Shown here piece after piece: positions 30,288 through 39,178 of a DNA stretch of 64,000 nt (positions are counted from its first letter, which is position 1; each line of letters begins with the position of its first letter). The stretch covers positions 124,001 through 188,000 of the forward strand of contig CANFOS010000005.1 in assembly GCA_947448735.1 (NCBI GenBank), read 5' to 3'. A program made the position numbers and the translations under genes. The notes under the pieces are model-generated. The model did not search any database. It saw only the letters and a list, made by a program, of their open reading frames with translations, and was not told the DNA's origin. The stretch comes from Comamonadaceae bacterium. Lineage in GTDB: Bacteria > Pseudomonadota > Gammaproteobacteria > Burkholderiales > Burkholderiaceae_C.

Positions 30288-31278
30288 CAACTTGCCCCGG
30301 TTTGCCGCAGTTGGCGCGGGCCGCATGGGCCGCGGCATCGCCATTGCTTTTGCTTATGCCGGCCACCGCATCAGCCTGATTGACCTGCGGGTGCGCAGCG
30401 ACGAGGCCTGGCTCAAACTCAAGGCCGAAGCGCTGGCCGAAATACAGACCAGCCTGACCGGCCTGTCGCAGCTTGGCGTGATAGCCGCCGCACACATACC
30501 GGCCATGGCCGCACGTGTAGACATGGTTCGGGCAGATGCAGCCCCTGCTGCGCTGCGGGCCGCCGAACTGGTGTTTGAAGGCGTGCCCGAAACGCTGGCT
30601 GCCAAGCGCGACGCATTCGAGCAGATCAACCTGCATTGCAGCAGCACAGCCATCATCACGTCAACCACCAGCAGCATTTTGGTGACCGACCTGGTGCCGC
30701 TGGTGCGCCTGCCTGAGCGGTTTTTGAACATGCACTGGCTCAACCCGGCCTACATCATTCCGGTGGTTGAACTGAGCTACCACCCCGGCACATCTGCAGA
30801 CGTCTTGGCCCGCACCAAGGCGCTGATGGAAGGCATTGGCAAGCTGCCGGTGGTGTGCGGCCCGACGCCCGGCTACATCGTGCCGCGGCTGCAGGCGCTG
30901 ATCATGAACGAGGCAGCCCGCATGATCGAAGAAGGCGCTGCTACCGCCGAAGAAATTGACAAGGCAACACGCTACGGCATGGGCCTGCGCTTTGCGGCAC
31001 TTGGCGTGGTCGAGTTCATTGACTTTGGCGGCAGCGACATCCTGCACCATGCCAGCCGCGAGATGTCAGCATCGGTCAGTGCCCAGCGCTACACCGCGCC
31101 CGCCATCGTTGACGACATGGTGGCGCAGGGCCGTCTGGGCTTGAAAACCGGCAGTGGCTTTTACAGCTACGAAGGCCGCGACATTGCCGCCTACCGGCGC
31201 GACGTGCTGTCGCGCACGCTGGGCATGCTCAAGCACGCCGGCCTGTGGCGGGCACCGGCTGACGAGACGCAGCCATGA
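30277..31278 (+). CDS. 3-hydroxyacyl-CoA dehydrogenase
   Basis: A 333-residue NAD-dependent enzyme that oxidises a 3-hydroxyacyl-CoA to the 3-oxoacyl-CoA. The NAD motif is VGAGRMGRGIAIAFA. The STTSSILVTDL segment and the catalytic His in NMHWLNPAYIIPVVEL follow, and the C-terminal dimerisation domain includes GYIVPRLQALIMNEA and GLGLKTGSG-like GRLGLKTGSGFYSY. It lacks an enoyl-CoA hydratase domain, so it is the monofunctional form. It overlaps both neighbours. With the thiolase encoded at 32072 it makes the last two steps of a beta-oxidation turn. Confidence 0.93.
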   Translation: MALDNLPRFAAVGAGRMGRGIAIAFAYAGHRISLIDLRVRSDEAWLKLKAEALAEIQTSLTGLSQLGVIAAAHIPAMAARVDMVRADAAPAALRAAELVFEGVPETLAAKRDAFEQINLHCSSTAIITSTTSSILVTDLVPLVRLPERFLNMHWLNPAYIIPVVELSYHPGTSADVLARTKALMEGIGKLPVVCGPTPGYIVPRLQALIMNEAARMIEEGAATAEEIDKATRYGMGLRFAALGVVEFIDFGGSDILHHASREMSASVSAQRYTAPAIVDDMVAQGRLGLKTGSGFYSYEGRDIAAYRRDVLSRTLGMLKHAGLWRAPADETQP

Positions 31279-32075
31279 GCTTAAAGCGCGCTTTCGCCGA
31301 CCTGTCGGTCGGCCAGGTTCACTACGCCGAGTGCGGCGATCGCAACGCGCCCGCTGTTTTGCTCTTGCATCAGTCGCCACGCAGCTACGCCGAATACCGC
31401 AGCGTGCTGCCCCTGATCGGCGCCGAACGCCGCGCCATTGCCATGGACACAGTCGGCTTTGGTGACTCGTGCGCAGGCGATGTGCCGGCGAGCATCGAGC
31501 AATGGGCCCGGGTCGCTTGCGAGCTGCTGGACAGCCTGGGCCTTCAGCAGGCCGATGTGGTGGGTCATCACACCGGCGGCGTGATTGCGGTGGAGCTGGC
31601 GGCGTCCTTTCCTGACAGGGTTCGCTCTGTCGTGCTGTCATCGACCCCTTACACCGGTGCGGCGTTTCGTCAGGCCCGCGCCAACAGCCCGCCGATTGAC
31701 CACGTCGAACCCAGTGCTGACGGCAGTCACCTGACAGCGCTTTGGCAACGCCGCCAGGGTTTTTACCCGGCCGACCGGCCCGAGCTGTTGCAGGCCTTTG
31801 TGCTGGACGCACTCAAGGCCAGCGGTCAACTCGAAGACGGCCACCGTGCCGTGGCCAGCTACCGCATGGAGGACCGCATTCATCTGGTGCGGCAGCCGGC
31901 ACTGATCATTCGCGCGCCACAAGACCCTTATGCGTCGCCGCATGCGCACGAGCTCCAGCAGCTGCTGACGCAGGCACGCATCGTTGACATTGCAGGCGGC
32001 ATGGTGCCCTTGCCCGACCAGCTGCCCGAGCCTTTTGCCCGGGCCGTGCTGGACTTTTTGAGGGGTTTGACATGA
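31275..32075 (+). CDS. Alpha/beta-fold hydrolase
   Basis: A 266-residue hydrolase with the oxyanion motif LLLHQSPRSYAEYR, the nucleophile elbow VVGHHTGGVIAVE (His where Ser is usual: G-H-H-T-G-G) and the late acidic loop IIRAPQDPYASPHAHELQ. The elbow lacks the standard Ser, so either Thr serves or the enzyme is atypical. Related pathway hydrolases cleave C-C bonds of ring-fission products or thioesters. It overlaps both neighbours by 4 bp. The substrate is unassigned. Confidence 0.85.
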   Translation: MSLKRAFADLSVGQVHYAECGDRNAPAVLLLHQSPRSYAEYRSVLPLIGAERRAIAMDTVGFGDSCAGDVPASIEQWARVACELLDSLGLQQADVVGHHTGGVIAVELAASFPDRVRSVVLSSTPYTGAAFRQARANSPPIDHVEPSADGSHLTALWQRRQGFYPADRPELLQAFVLDALKASGQLEDGHRAVASYRMEDRIHLVRQPALIIRAPQDPYASPHAHELQQLLTQARIVDIAGGMVPLPDQLPEPFARAVLDFLRGLT

Positions 32076-33337
32076 CGGCTTCAACGGCGACGGCCCAACC
32101 TTCAGCAGTACACCCGGGCAGCCCAGCCCGCCGCGCTGCATTCATTCCTTACGGCCAGTACTGGTCGACGCCCTTTGCGCGCTGGCAGGGGTCGCTGGCG
32201 CATCTGCACAGCCTTGAGTTCGCCGCCTGGAATGCTGGGCGAGAAATGACACGTCGAGGTCTGCAGGGCCTGCCGATTGATTCGGGTGTGCTGGGCATGT
32301 CGATTCCTCAGCAAGGCAGCTTTTATGGCCTGCCCTGGGCCACCGGCCTGATGGGGCTCGAATCGGTTGCGGGCCCCACCATTTCGCAGGCCTGCGCTAC
32401 GTCGGCACGGTGCTTGTCCATCGCCGCGGATGAGGTCACTGGCGGGCGGGCCGACTGCGTCTTGTTGCTGACCGCCGACCGGGTGAGCAACGGCCCGCAG
32501 CTGTACTACCCCAACCCGCAGGGACCGGGCGGCAGCGGCAGCCAAGAGAACTGGGTGCTGGACAACTTTCGCGCAGACCCATTTGCCCGTGTTGCCATGG
32601 TCGAGACCGGTGAAAACGTGGCCCGCTTGTACGGCATCAGCACGGCCGAACAAAACGAGGTCACGCTGATGCGCTACGAGCAGTACGCGGCCGCGACGGC
32701 CAACGACCACGCTTTTCAAAAGCGCTACATGAGCTTGCCCTTTGAAATTCCAGACGCCAAGTTCAAAAAAATCAAGGGCAGCCTGACTGGCGATGAAGGC
32801 CTGCACAGCACCACCGCCGCCGGGCTGGCGGCCCTGCACCCGGTGATTGAAGGCGGCACCATCACCTATGGGGGCCAGACGCACCCGGCCGACGGCAACG
32901 CGGCCATGTTTGTCTGCTCGCAAGCCCTGGCCCGTTCGGTGTCAACCCGGCCCGAGATACGCATTGAAATTCTGGGCGTGGGCCAGGCCCGTACCCAAAA
33001 AGCACACATGCCGATGGCACCGGTGCCGGCCAGCCGCGCCGCCCTGAAAAACGCCGGACTGACGATGCGTGACATCACGCATGTGAAGATGCACAACCCC
33101 TTTGTGGTCAACGACATCGTGTTTGCCCGTGACATGGCCTTCCCGGTCGAAAAAATCAACCAATACGGCTGCTCGTTGGTGTGGGGCCATCCGCAGGGCC
33201 CGACCGGACTGCGCAGCCTGATCGAGCTGATCGAGCAGATGGTGCTGCAAGGTGGCGGCATCGGCTTGTTCACCGGGTGTGCGGCGGGCGACAGCGCCAT
33301 GACCGCGATCATTCGCGTTGACGACGCATCGGCATGA
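32072..33337 (+). CDS. Thiolase-superfamily acyltransferase (cysteine present)
   Basis: A 421-residue thiolase of the lipid-transfer/SCP-x type. The nucleophile C108 lies in ISQACATSARC. The C-terminal catalytic elements are visible as the His in VWGHPQGPTGL and the Cys in FTGCAAGDSAM. It therefore keeps the Cys-His-Cys set missing from the protein encoded at 15691 and should be able to cleave a 3-oxoacyl-CoA with CoA. It lies two genes after the 3-hydroxyacyl-CoA dehydrogenase, with 4-bp overlaps on both sides. Confidence 0.9.
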   Translation: MTASTATAQPSAVHPGSPARRAAFIPYGQYWSTPFARWQGSLAHLHSLEFAAWNAGREMTRRGLQGLPIDSGVLGMSIPQQGSFYGLPWATGLMGLESVAGPTISQACATSARCLSIAADEVTGGRADCVLLLTADRVSNGPQLYYPNPQGPGGSGSQENWVLDNFRADPFARVAMVETGENVARLYGISTAEQNEVTLMRYEQYAAATANDHAFQKRYMSLPFEIPDAKFKKIKGSLTGDEGLHSTTAAGLAALHPVIEGGTITYGGQTHPADGNAAMFVCSQALARSVSTRPEIRIEILGVGQARTQKAHMPMAPVPASRAALKNAGLTMRDITHVKMHNPFVVNDIVFARDMAFPVEKINQYGCSLVWGHPQGPTGLRSLIELIEQMVLQGGGIGLFTGCAAGDSAMTAIIRVDDASA

Positions 33338-34896
33338 GTCCTGTCGCCGGTCAAGCCAGAGCGCCTGCGGTCATGCCGCGGGTACACAGCAGCATCGTCA
33401 GCATGCTGGACCACACCAGCAACGAATGGGGCGCGCAAGCTGCGCTTGTGGTTGACGGGCAAAGCCTGAGCTACAACGAACTGCGCGCCTGCGTCTTGGG
33501 GCTGGCGCGCTGGCTGGCGCTGTCCGGTGCCGCCGGCCAACGTGTGGCCACCCTGTTGCCCAATTCGCTGACCGCTTGCATCGCGCCTTATGCGGTCGCC
33601 GCAGCTGGCGCGCAGCATGTTCCGCTGAACGCCCAGTACACGGCGCGCGAGCTGGCCTATATGCTGAAGGACTCGGCGCCAGCCCTGTTGCTGGTCGACG
33701 ATGCCTTGCTCGACAAGGTCAGTCTGCTGGCCAGCGAGTTGCCGGGCTGCGTGATCATCTCAAGCCGCCAGATCTTGCAGCAGTTACCGGCGTGGTGCCG
33801 CGACTTGCAGGGCAACACCCTCGAAGCCATGTACCCAGATGCGCAGGCGCTGGCGATCTTGCAGTACACCGGCGGCTCGTCAGGCTTTCCCAAAGGCGTG
33901 CACCTGAGTCACCGCGCCATTGCCACCAATGTGTCCCAACGCGAGAGCGTGCTCCCCGTGGGCCGCGGCAGCGAACGCGTTCTGTGCGTGATGCCGCTGT
34001 TTCATTCTTACGCCATGGCCATGGGGCTGTTTTTGTGCGGCTATTCGGGCAGCACGCTGGTGGTGCTGCCCGGCTACCACCCCGAGCGTGTGCTGGAGGC
34101 GATTGCGGCTTACGGCATCACTATTTTTCCGGGCAGCCCCACCATCTTCACGGGCTTGCTCGCCTGCAACGCCTTTGCAAGCAGCGACTGGCGCTCGGTT
34201 CATACGTGCTACTCGGGTTCGGCCGCCTTGCAAGCCGACATCATGCGGCGCTGGCAAGAGGCCACCGGTGCCAACATTTACGAGGGCTACGGACAGACTG
34301 AAGCCGGCCCGGTCTTGACCTTCAACCCGTCCAGCGGGCCGGTCAAGATCGCTTCCGTCGGTGTGGTGCTGGCGCAGACCGAAGTGCAGGTGGTTGACCT
34401 GGAGACCGGGCTCAGGGTTCTGCCCGCCGGAGAGCAAGGCGAAATACGCGCGCGGGGCCCACAAGTGATGGACGGCTACCACGGCCTGCCCACCGAGACC
34501 GCCGAATCGCTGCGCGGCGGCTGGCTCTACACCGGCGACATTGGCGAGTTTGACGCGGACGGCTACCTCTACATTCGTGACCGCAAAAAAGACCTGGTGA
34601 TCGTCAGTGGTTACAACGTCTACCCGCGCGAAGTCGAAGAAGTCTTGTTCACGCACCCCGACGTGATCGATGCTGCGGTGGTGGGCCAGCCAGACGCCTA
34701 CCGCGGCGAGGTGCTGCGGGCCTTTGTGGTGTTGCGTGACGGCGCTGTTCTGGACGCACAGGCGATGGACGACCATTGCCGCCTCCATCTGGCCCGCTAC
34801 AAGGTGCCCGGCCAGATCGAGCAGCGCCCCGCCCTGCCCAAGACGTCGGTCAACAAGACGGACAAAAAACTCATTCGGCAGTGGGTGCAGCGCTAG
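33334..34896 (+). CDS. Acyl-CoA ligase, AMP-binding (3)
   Basis: A 520-residue ANL-superfamily ligase, last gene of the array, overlapping the thiolase gene by 4 bp (ATGA). The P-loop ILQYTGGSSGFPKGV, MPLFHSYAMAMGL, EGYGQTEAGPV and the hinge region GWLYTGDIGEFDADGYLYIRDRKKDLVI are intact. The lysine-containing end PKTSVNKTDKKLIRQW resembles long-chain fatty acyl-CoA ligases more than the other two. An internal ATG at Met14 (33373) is a possible alternative start. Confidence 0.92.
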   Translation: MSPVAGQARAPAVMPRVHSSIVSMLDHTSNEWGAQAALVVDGQSLSYNELRACVLGLARWLALSGAAGQRVATLLPNSLTACIAPYAVAAAGAQHVPLNAQYTARELAYMLKDSAPALLLVDDALLDKVSLLASELPGCVIISSRQILQQLPAWCRDLQGNTLEAMYPDAQALAILQYTGGSSGFPKGVHLSHRAIATNVSQRESVLPVGRGSERVLCVMPLFHSYAMAMGLFLCGYSGSTLVVLPGYHPERVLEAIAAYGITIFPGSPTIFTGLLACNAFASSDWRSVHTCYSGSAALQADIMRRWQEATGANIYEGYGQTEAGPVLTFNPSSGPVKIASVGVVLAQTEVQVVDLETGLRVLPAGEQGEIRARGPQVMDGYHGLPTETAESLRGGWLYTGDIGEFDADGYLYIRDRKKDLVIVSGYNVYPREVEEVLFTHPDVIDAAVVGQPDAYRGEVLRAFVVLRDGAVLDAQAMDDHCRLHLARYKVPGQIEQRPALPKTSVNKTDKKLIRQWVQR

Positions 34897-34920
34897 AGGG
34901 GTCGGCCTCAGCCAGCAAAT

Positions 34921-34987
34921 GCTATTTAATCAGGAGCTGCTTGCCCAAGTATCCATTAGGCTGTGGCCTAAAACGCACCTGAAAATG
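34921..34987 (+). repeat. Dispersed intergenic repeat, copy D
   Basis: GCTATTTAATCAGGAGCTGC, then CATTAGGCTGTGGCCTAAAA and an ACCTGAAAA end. It lies between the end of the catabolic array and the convergent Fic gene and may serve as a transcription end. Confidence 0.8.
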
Positions 34988-35020
34988 ACTTGTAGACGGT
35001 TAAACCCGCATCAAAACCGT

Positions 35021-36247
35021 CTACCGGGCATCCATTTCAGCTTCCGGCCACAAATTAGGAAAGTAAAACCGCAGCGCGTGCTGCGGTACACCCAGGCGCA
35101 GCTTGCCGTGCGGGCTGTCCGTAGCCAGCAAACCCCGTTTCAGCAGCGCCGACACCTGCGCTGTGCCCAGCCTTTCGCCCAGCCCGCCAGCGCTTAGCAG
35201 TGCCTTGAACTCACTGCGCTCCAGCTCAGCCTGCGTGGCAAACAAGTAGTGCAGCCCGCGCAATGATTCAGTCCGCACGCCTTGCTTGACCACGTTTTCC
35301 TCAAAAGCCAAGCATGCCGCCATGCGGTCGCGCATGGTGTCAAGACGCAGCGCTTTGTCCATAAACTGAACCTGGTCAAGGCAGGTTTGCAGCGCATAGC
35401 TTACCCAGCAGATCAAACCCTTCTCTGTCAAATTACCCCGCCCGTCCAAGTCGCCAGCGCGCGGCTCATCAGCCGCGGCAAGCTGTTCGTAATAGGCTAC
35501 CTGAGTGCGCGCAAAGCCCCGCAGTGGCGACCACAGCCCGTTTGTCAAACCCAGCTTGCCCAGCACCAGATGCGTGTGCAGCCGCGCCACCCTACCATTG
35601 CCATCCCGAAAAGGGTGGATCCACGCCAGCCGCTGGTGCGCCGCCAGCGCGGCCAGCACCTGCAGCTCACCGCGTCGCACGCCGCCGTAGTAGCTGCCCC
35701 AGCGCGCCAGCATCGGCACCACCGCCGTAAAAGCCGGGGCGGCATGCCTGCCCACCGCCACATCACGCCCGCGCCACGCGCCAGGCTGCAACACATCACC
35801 GCCGCCCATCAGGCGGTCAGCCACAGGCAGGCGCGCAAACAGGTCTTGATGAATATCGGCCACCATCTGCGGCGCCCACACTTCTGCTGCAGACCAGTCC
35901 GCCCAGCGCGTCTCAAGCTGCTGTTCACAAGCCATGTGCGCAATGGCCAGCCGCTGGCGCCGCGCCTTGTCTGCATCGTTTGAAAAGTCACCGCGAAGCG
36001 CCTGCGCAATCTCCAGCGGCAGCGTGTGCTGGCCTTCAATCTTGTTGGTGTAATACGAGTTCATGGCGCGCAACAGCGTGCGCAAGTCCCGCAGCGCATC
36101 AGGCGCATAAAACCCGCCCAGCTTGTAGGCGGCACCTTGCAGCTCATGCGCCTGCTCTAGCAGCGGCCCCAGCGCATGCTCACTGGGCAGCAGCGGCTCC
36201 ATCTGGCTGGGTTGATCATAAAGCGGAAAGTTTTGCGACTTTGACAT
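35021..36247 (-). CDS. Fic-domain protein (AMP-transferase type)
   Basis: A 408-residue Fic protein. The catalytic motif HPFRDGNGRVAR lies at residues 211-222 and is complete, including the His base, the anion-loop GNG and the Arg. An inhibitory helix of the (S/T)xxxE(G/N) type is seen in the N-terminal part as T67-NKI-E71-G72, so this is a self-inhibited class II enzyme in which the Glu blocks ATP. A winged-helix-like C-terminal region follows (ALLKRGLLATDSPHGKLRLG). Fic enzymes AMPylate target proteins; the target is unknown. It is convergent with the catabolic array. Confidence 0.93.
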   Translation of the reverse strand: MSKSQNFPLYDQPSQMEPLLPSEHALGPLLEQAHELQGAAYKLGGFYAPDALRDLRTLLRAMNSYYTNKIEGQHTLPLEIAQALRGDFSNDADKARRQRLAIAHMACEQQLETRWADWSAAEVWAPQMVADIHQDLFARLPVADRLMGGGDVLQPGAWRGRDVAVGRHAAPAFTAVVPMLARWGSYYGGVRRGELQVLAALAAHQRLAWIHPFRDGNGRVARLHTHLVLGKLGLTNGLWSPLRGFARTQVAYYEQLAAADEPRAGDLDGRGNLTEKGLICWVSYALQTCLDQVQFMDKALRLDTMRDRMAACLAFEENVVKQGVRTESLRGLHYLFATQAELERSEFKALLSAGGLGERLGTAQVSALLKRGLLATDSPHGKLRLGVPQHALRFYFPNLWPEAEMDAR

Positions 36248-36453
36248 AGGCGCTAAGTCTATGTCAGCATTGGTTTTATTGCAATATGCGCGGGAGTTTT
36301 TGCGACTTTGGTTGCGAGACTAAATTACCCGTTAATAGACGAGTTGGCAATTGCACAATGACTTCATTAGCTTTAAGAAAATCATAGGCGCTCCACCATT
36401 CTTTTAAGGTTTTTAATCTGCAATGCCCCGTGAACGTAACGCTGCGAGGAAAG

Positions 36454-38439
36454 CTAGATAACGAAGAAACCTATACCCTGCAAATAGTCAAATATTGGAT
36501 CGTAATACGTAACATGGCGCGTTGGATCCGTTTCGTCACCATCAGGAACGACAATAACCATACCTTGTCTGGCTCTAGTGAGCAACACTCGATAGGCATT
36601 TTTTAAATACGTTTGGCGATCACTTTTATGGATGTGATTCCATCGACTACCGACGAATGAATAGTGTTGCCAGCCGCCTGAACTAAAACGAAAATCTGCG
36701 TCCCAAACAACACACGCCCAATCCAATTCCAGGCCTTGAACGTGAAACTCTGTTGCCGCATCTTCTAAATAATATGAAGAACGCACATCATCTTTTCCAT
36801 CAAGAAACCAATGGATCGGGTCCATTGGCGATCGAACGTCAATAGCGTGTGGCTTAAGCCGTTGCGCCTGCGATGACACGACAATTCCGTACCGTTCGGT
36901 GCCTCTCGCACGATCCTTTATCCAAGCTTTGCCTTGCGCCAAACTACGCGTGATGACTATTGGGTATCTGTCTGCGAGTTTTTGAAGTGTTTGCCTCGCG
37001 GCCAATACGTCAAGATCTAATACTTGCTTGACGAGTGTTGATACGTGTTCGGCTCGGAACGATCGCATTGAAACACTCAGGTGCAGATTCTCATCAAAGT
37101 GAACATTGGAACGGTTCGCTACTTCGCTGACGGCTATGCCTGCGCCATATTCCTGATCATTTAGCTGCGGCGAGATATGAACATGCCAGTCACCAAAAGA
37201 GCGATTCAGAGCAGTGATCCATTCAGCGATGCCAGCTTCACCAGTATTGATCTCTTGTCCGCCGCCAACCAGACAAACGACAACCGCCCAATCGCGGTGA
37301 CGATCCAAACATGACATTAAAAACTCGGGCTCCGACTGATTGAAATCGGGACGGTTCTTTTTGCGTCGCATAAACGACGCCGTCTGTTCGACGTTCCAAG
37401 CCCGCTGCGCCTCGTCAAAAATCGCAACATGTTCTATCGGAGGGTGAGTCAGATCCACCAAACACTCGTCACGGAAATGGTGCACGTTCTGAATAAATGT
37501 TTTTACGCGGCTCAGTGCTTCGCCTTTTTTGGGTCTTCTTCCCTCAACTCTCCCGCGCGTGACCTCGTCGCGCGCCAGAGCCTCCCGAAGTATGTCGACC
37601 AATGGCCCATTGCCTGATAAAAAGACGCTATAAAGTTCACTGTCTTTGCTGATGTGCTTAGTTGCTATGTTCAGACCAACTAGCGTTTTGCCTGCGCCTG
37701 GAACACCTGTTACGAAACAGATCGATTTCCTAGATAGCTCACGAGAAGATTGAATAATTTTGGCCACAGCTTCGGACGTTTGACTCAAATTAACAGCACC
37801 CGCGTCACTGCGCGATATTTCTACAACGTCATGGCCACTGTATAAGGCGATGGCTGCCTCAACGATCGTTGGAGTGGGGTGGTATCTTCCAAGATCCCAT
37901 TTTTTAGAGTCGATCGGCGGCCCATCACAGAACAACAAAACCTGCTCAAAAATAGTCGCCAATTGATCGGCCGACGAATATATGGGTAGCAATACAGCAT
38001 CATTTTGCTGAGTGGTTGCAATAACTGTTGCGGTTCTCTTCGCTCCAGTCGCTACAAGCACAGGAGCAACTGACTTGTTGTGAGTGGTTTCATGAAAGTT
38101 CTTCAAGTCCAACGCGTAGTCCCAAACTTGATCCCTCCCACTTGCGGTGAAATCCTTTTCACCCACTTTGAACTCAATTATAAAAATCACGTGGTCAAGC
38201 AACACGACGGTATCGATCCGTTTACCGAGCCGCGGAACGGCGTACTCAAAATAAACCCTGCCGCGGTTGCGGTAGGGATTTAAAACACGTTGAAGAAGTT
38301 CGGTTTGTGCAATCCAAGCGTCGCGTTGAGTTGCCTCAATCGCAAAGGCACTGCTTCGCGTGAGCGCGCCAAGAATTTCGTCGGATGACAGGTTCAAAAA
38401 ATCTTCAATGTCATCAGCGTAGTAGGCCCGGTTAATCAA
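36454..38439 (-). CDS. DUF2075-type nuclease-helicase
   Basis: A 661-residue protein joining a PD-(D/E)XK nuclease-like domain to a superfamily 1 helicase-like core. In the N-terminal part D76, E89-x-K91 (IIEFKV) and Q104-VWD-Y108 form a RecB-like nuclease pattern. Walker A GVPGAGKT is at residues 245-252 and the Walker [12 protein letters not shown] follows. The C-terminal [13 protein letters not shown] is the helicase motif VI region. Codon use is more AT-rich than in its neighbours, which suggests recent transfer. Similar proteins occur in phage-defence loci, but a defence role is inference. It stands alone with about 200 bp on its 3' side. Confidence 0.87.
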   Translation of the reverse strand: MINRAYYADDIEDFLNLSSDEILGALTRSSAFAIEATQRDAWIAQTELLQRVLNPYRNRGRVYFEYAVPRLGKRIDTVVLLDHVIFIIEFKVGEKDFTASGRDQVWDYALDLKNFHETTHNKSVAPVLVATGAKRTATVIATTQQNDAVLLPIYSSADQLATIFEQVLLFCDGPPIDSKKWDLGRYHPTPTIVEAAIALYSGHDVVEISRSDAGAVNLSQTSEAVAKIIQSSRELSRKSICFVTGVPGAGKTLVGLNIATKHISKDSELYSVFLSGNGPLVDILREALARDEVTRGRVEGRRPKKGEALSRVKTFIQNVHHFRDECLVDLTHPPIEHVAIFDEAQRAWNVEQTASFMRRKKNRPDFNQSEPEFLMSCLDRHRDWAVVVCLVGGGQEINTGEAGIAEWITALNRSFGDWHVHISPQLNDQEYGAGIAVSEVANRSNVHFDENLHLSVSMRSFRAEHVSTLVKQVLDLDVLAARQTLQKLADRYPIVITRSLAQGKAWIKDRARGTERYGIVVSSQAQRLKPHAIDVRSPMDPIHWFLDGKDDVRSSYYLEDAATEFHVQGLELDWACVVWDADFRFSSGGWQHYSFVGSRWNHIHKSDRQTYLKNAYRVLLTRARQGMVIVVPDGDETDPTRHVTYYDPIFDYLQGIGFFVI

Positions 38440-38541
38440 AATCTCGCCTCTAGATAAATCCCAATTAATGAAAGGAAAGCCGCTTTAGAACAGTGCACTC
38501 GTCCGAGCCTGCATTGTGCTCAATAAAGTTGCTGTGTAAAT

Positions 38542-38566
38542 AAGCCGACTCCTCTTGTATCGGCTT
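38542..38566. terminator. Hairpin between nuclease-helicase and broken XRE gene
   Basis: Inverted repeat AAGCCGA (38542-38548) / TCGGCTT (38560-38566), without a long T-run. It is possibly a terminator for a lost upstream gene. Confidence 0.3.
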
Positions 38567-38606
38567 TGATGATGTCGCCCATGCGTTTCATCATCAAAGG
38601 CATCAA

Positions 38607-38853
38607 ATGACCAAACCCAAAGTTGACACCTACACCAGAGGCCGGGACGCCATCACAGACCCACCCGAGGAGGATACCAATCTGCGGCTGCGGTAAGAGC
38701 TGATGGACAAAATCACGGTGTTGATTCAAAAGAATGGCTGGACACAGCTTGAAGCGGCAAAGCATTGCAGCACGGCGCAGTCGCATGTCGCAGTTCTCGC
38801 CTGATACGCTGGCCGCTATCGCCGCGCCTGGACTTCTTGTTTATGGCGCTTGA
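38607..38853 (+). pseudogene. Broken XRE-family antitoxin-like gene
   Basis: An ATG at 38607 opens MTKPKVDTYTRGRDAITDPP, stopped by TAA at codon 30 (LRLR-stop). The frame resumes ELMDKITVLIQKNGWTQLEAAKHCSTAQ, the first part of an XRE helix-turn-helix, then hits TGA at 38802. A different frame continues RMSQFSPDTLAAIAA to 38853, matching the end of such domains but without the usual recognition-helix segment between. So there is one nonsense change plus a frameshift or short deletion. These HTH proteins are usually antitoxins; no intact toxin gene is next to it. Confidence 0.7.
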
Positions 38854-38884
38854 CACCCTAATTTATGATGGTTAAAGTAACCAT
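38850..38884 (+). promoter_or_regulatory. Promoter and operator of the TumE/TumA-type pair
   Basis: TTGACA at 38850-38855 and TAAAGT at 38873-38878 are 17 bp apart, a plausible sigma-70 promoter. The perfect palindrome ATGGTTA-AAG-TAACCAT (38868-38884) covers the -10 element and ends at the base before the toxin ATG. Repression by the pair's DNA-binding partner is likely, and the mRNA may be leaderless. Confidence 0.6.
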
Positions 38885-39178
38885 ATGAAAGCTGCACGGA
38901 TTTTCTACGACAAAGCCCTTTTACCCGACGGTGCAGTTGTAGAAATGACGATATGGCAATTGCCTCGCGCCACGTTGGAGCGACCTCATGGCTTGAAGTA
39001 CAGCCTGTTTTATGGCTATGACGGCCAACGCGTTGTTGGCTATGACAACGAGCGCGGCAAGGGTGACCACAAGCACCTTGGTGCGCTTGAGCTGCGCTAC
39101 AAGTTTGTATCGGTCGAAAAACTGATGGCCGATTTTCTGCAAGACGTCCAAAGGATGAAAAATGAACCTCAACCCTAA
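38885..39178 (+). CDS. TumE-type toxin (DUF6516 family)
   Basis: A 97-residue protein matching the DUF6516/TumE toxin family: YDKALLPDGAVVEMTIWQLP, the SLFYGYDGQRVVGYDNERGKGDHKH core rich in Asp/His, and LRYKFVSVEKLMADFLQDV. The family is paired with a winged-helix antitoxin, which is what follows here with a 17-bp overlap. The molecular target of this family is not something I can state. A palindromic operator lies directly before the ATG. Confidence 0.85.
   Translation: MKAARIFYDKALLPDGAVVEMTIWQLPRATLERPHGLKYSLFYGYDGQRVVGYDNERGKGDHKHLGALELRYKFVSVEKLMADFLQDVQRMKNEPQP

Noticed and set aside
36281..36440. Minus-strand open stretch reading KEWWSAYDFLKANEVIVQLP after the nuclease-helicase stop
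   Set aside because: It looks protein-like but has no start codon before an upstream stop and is in a different frame from the helicase; at most a remnant of a lost gene.
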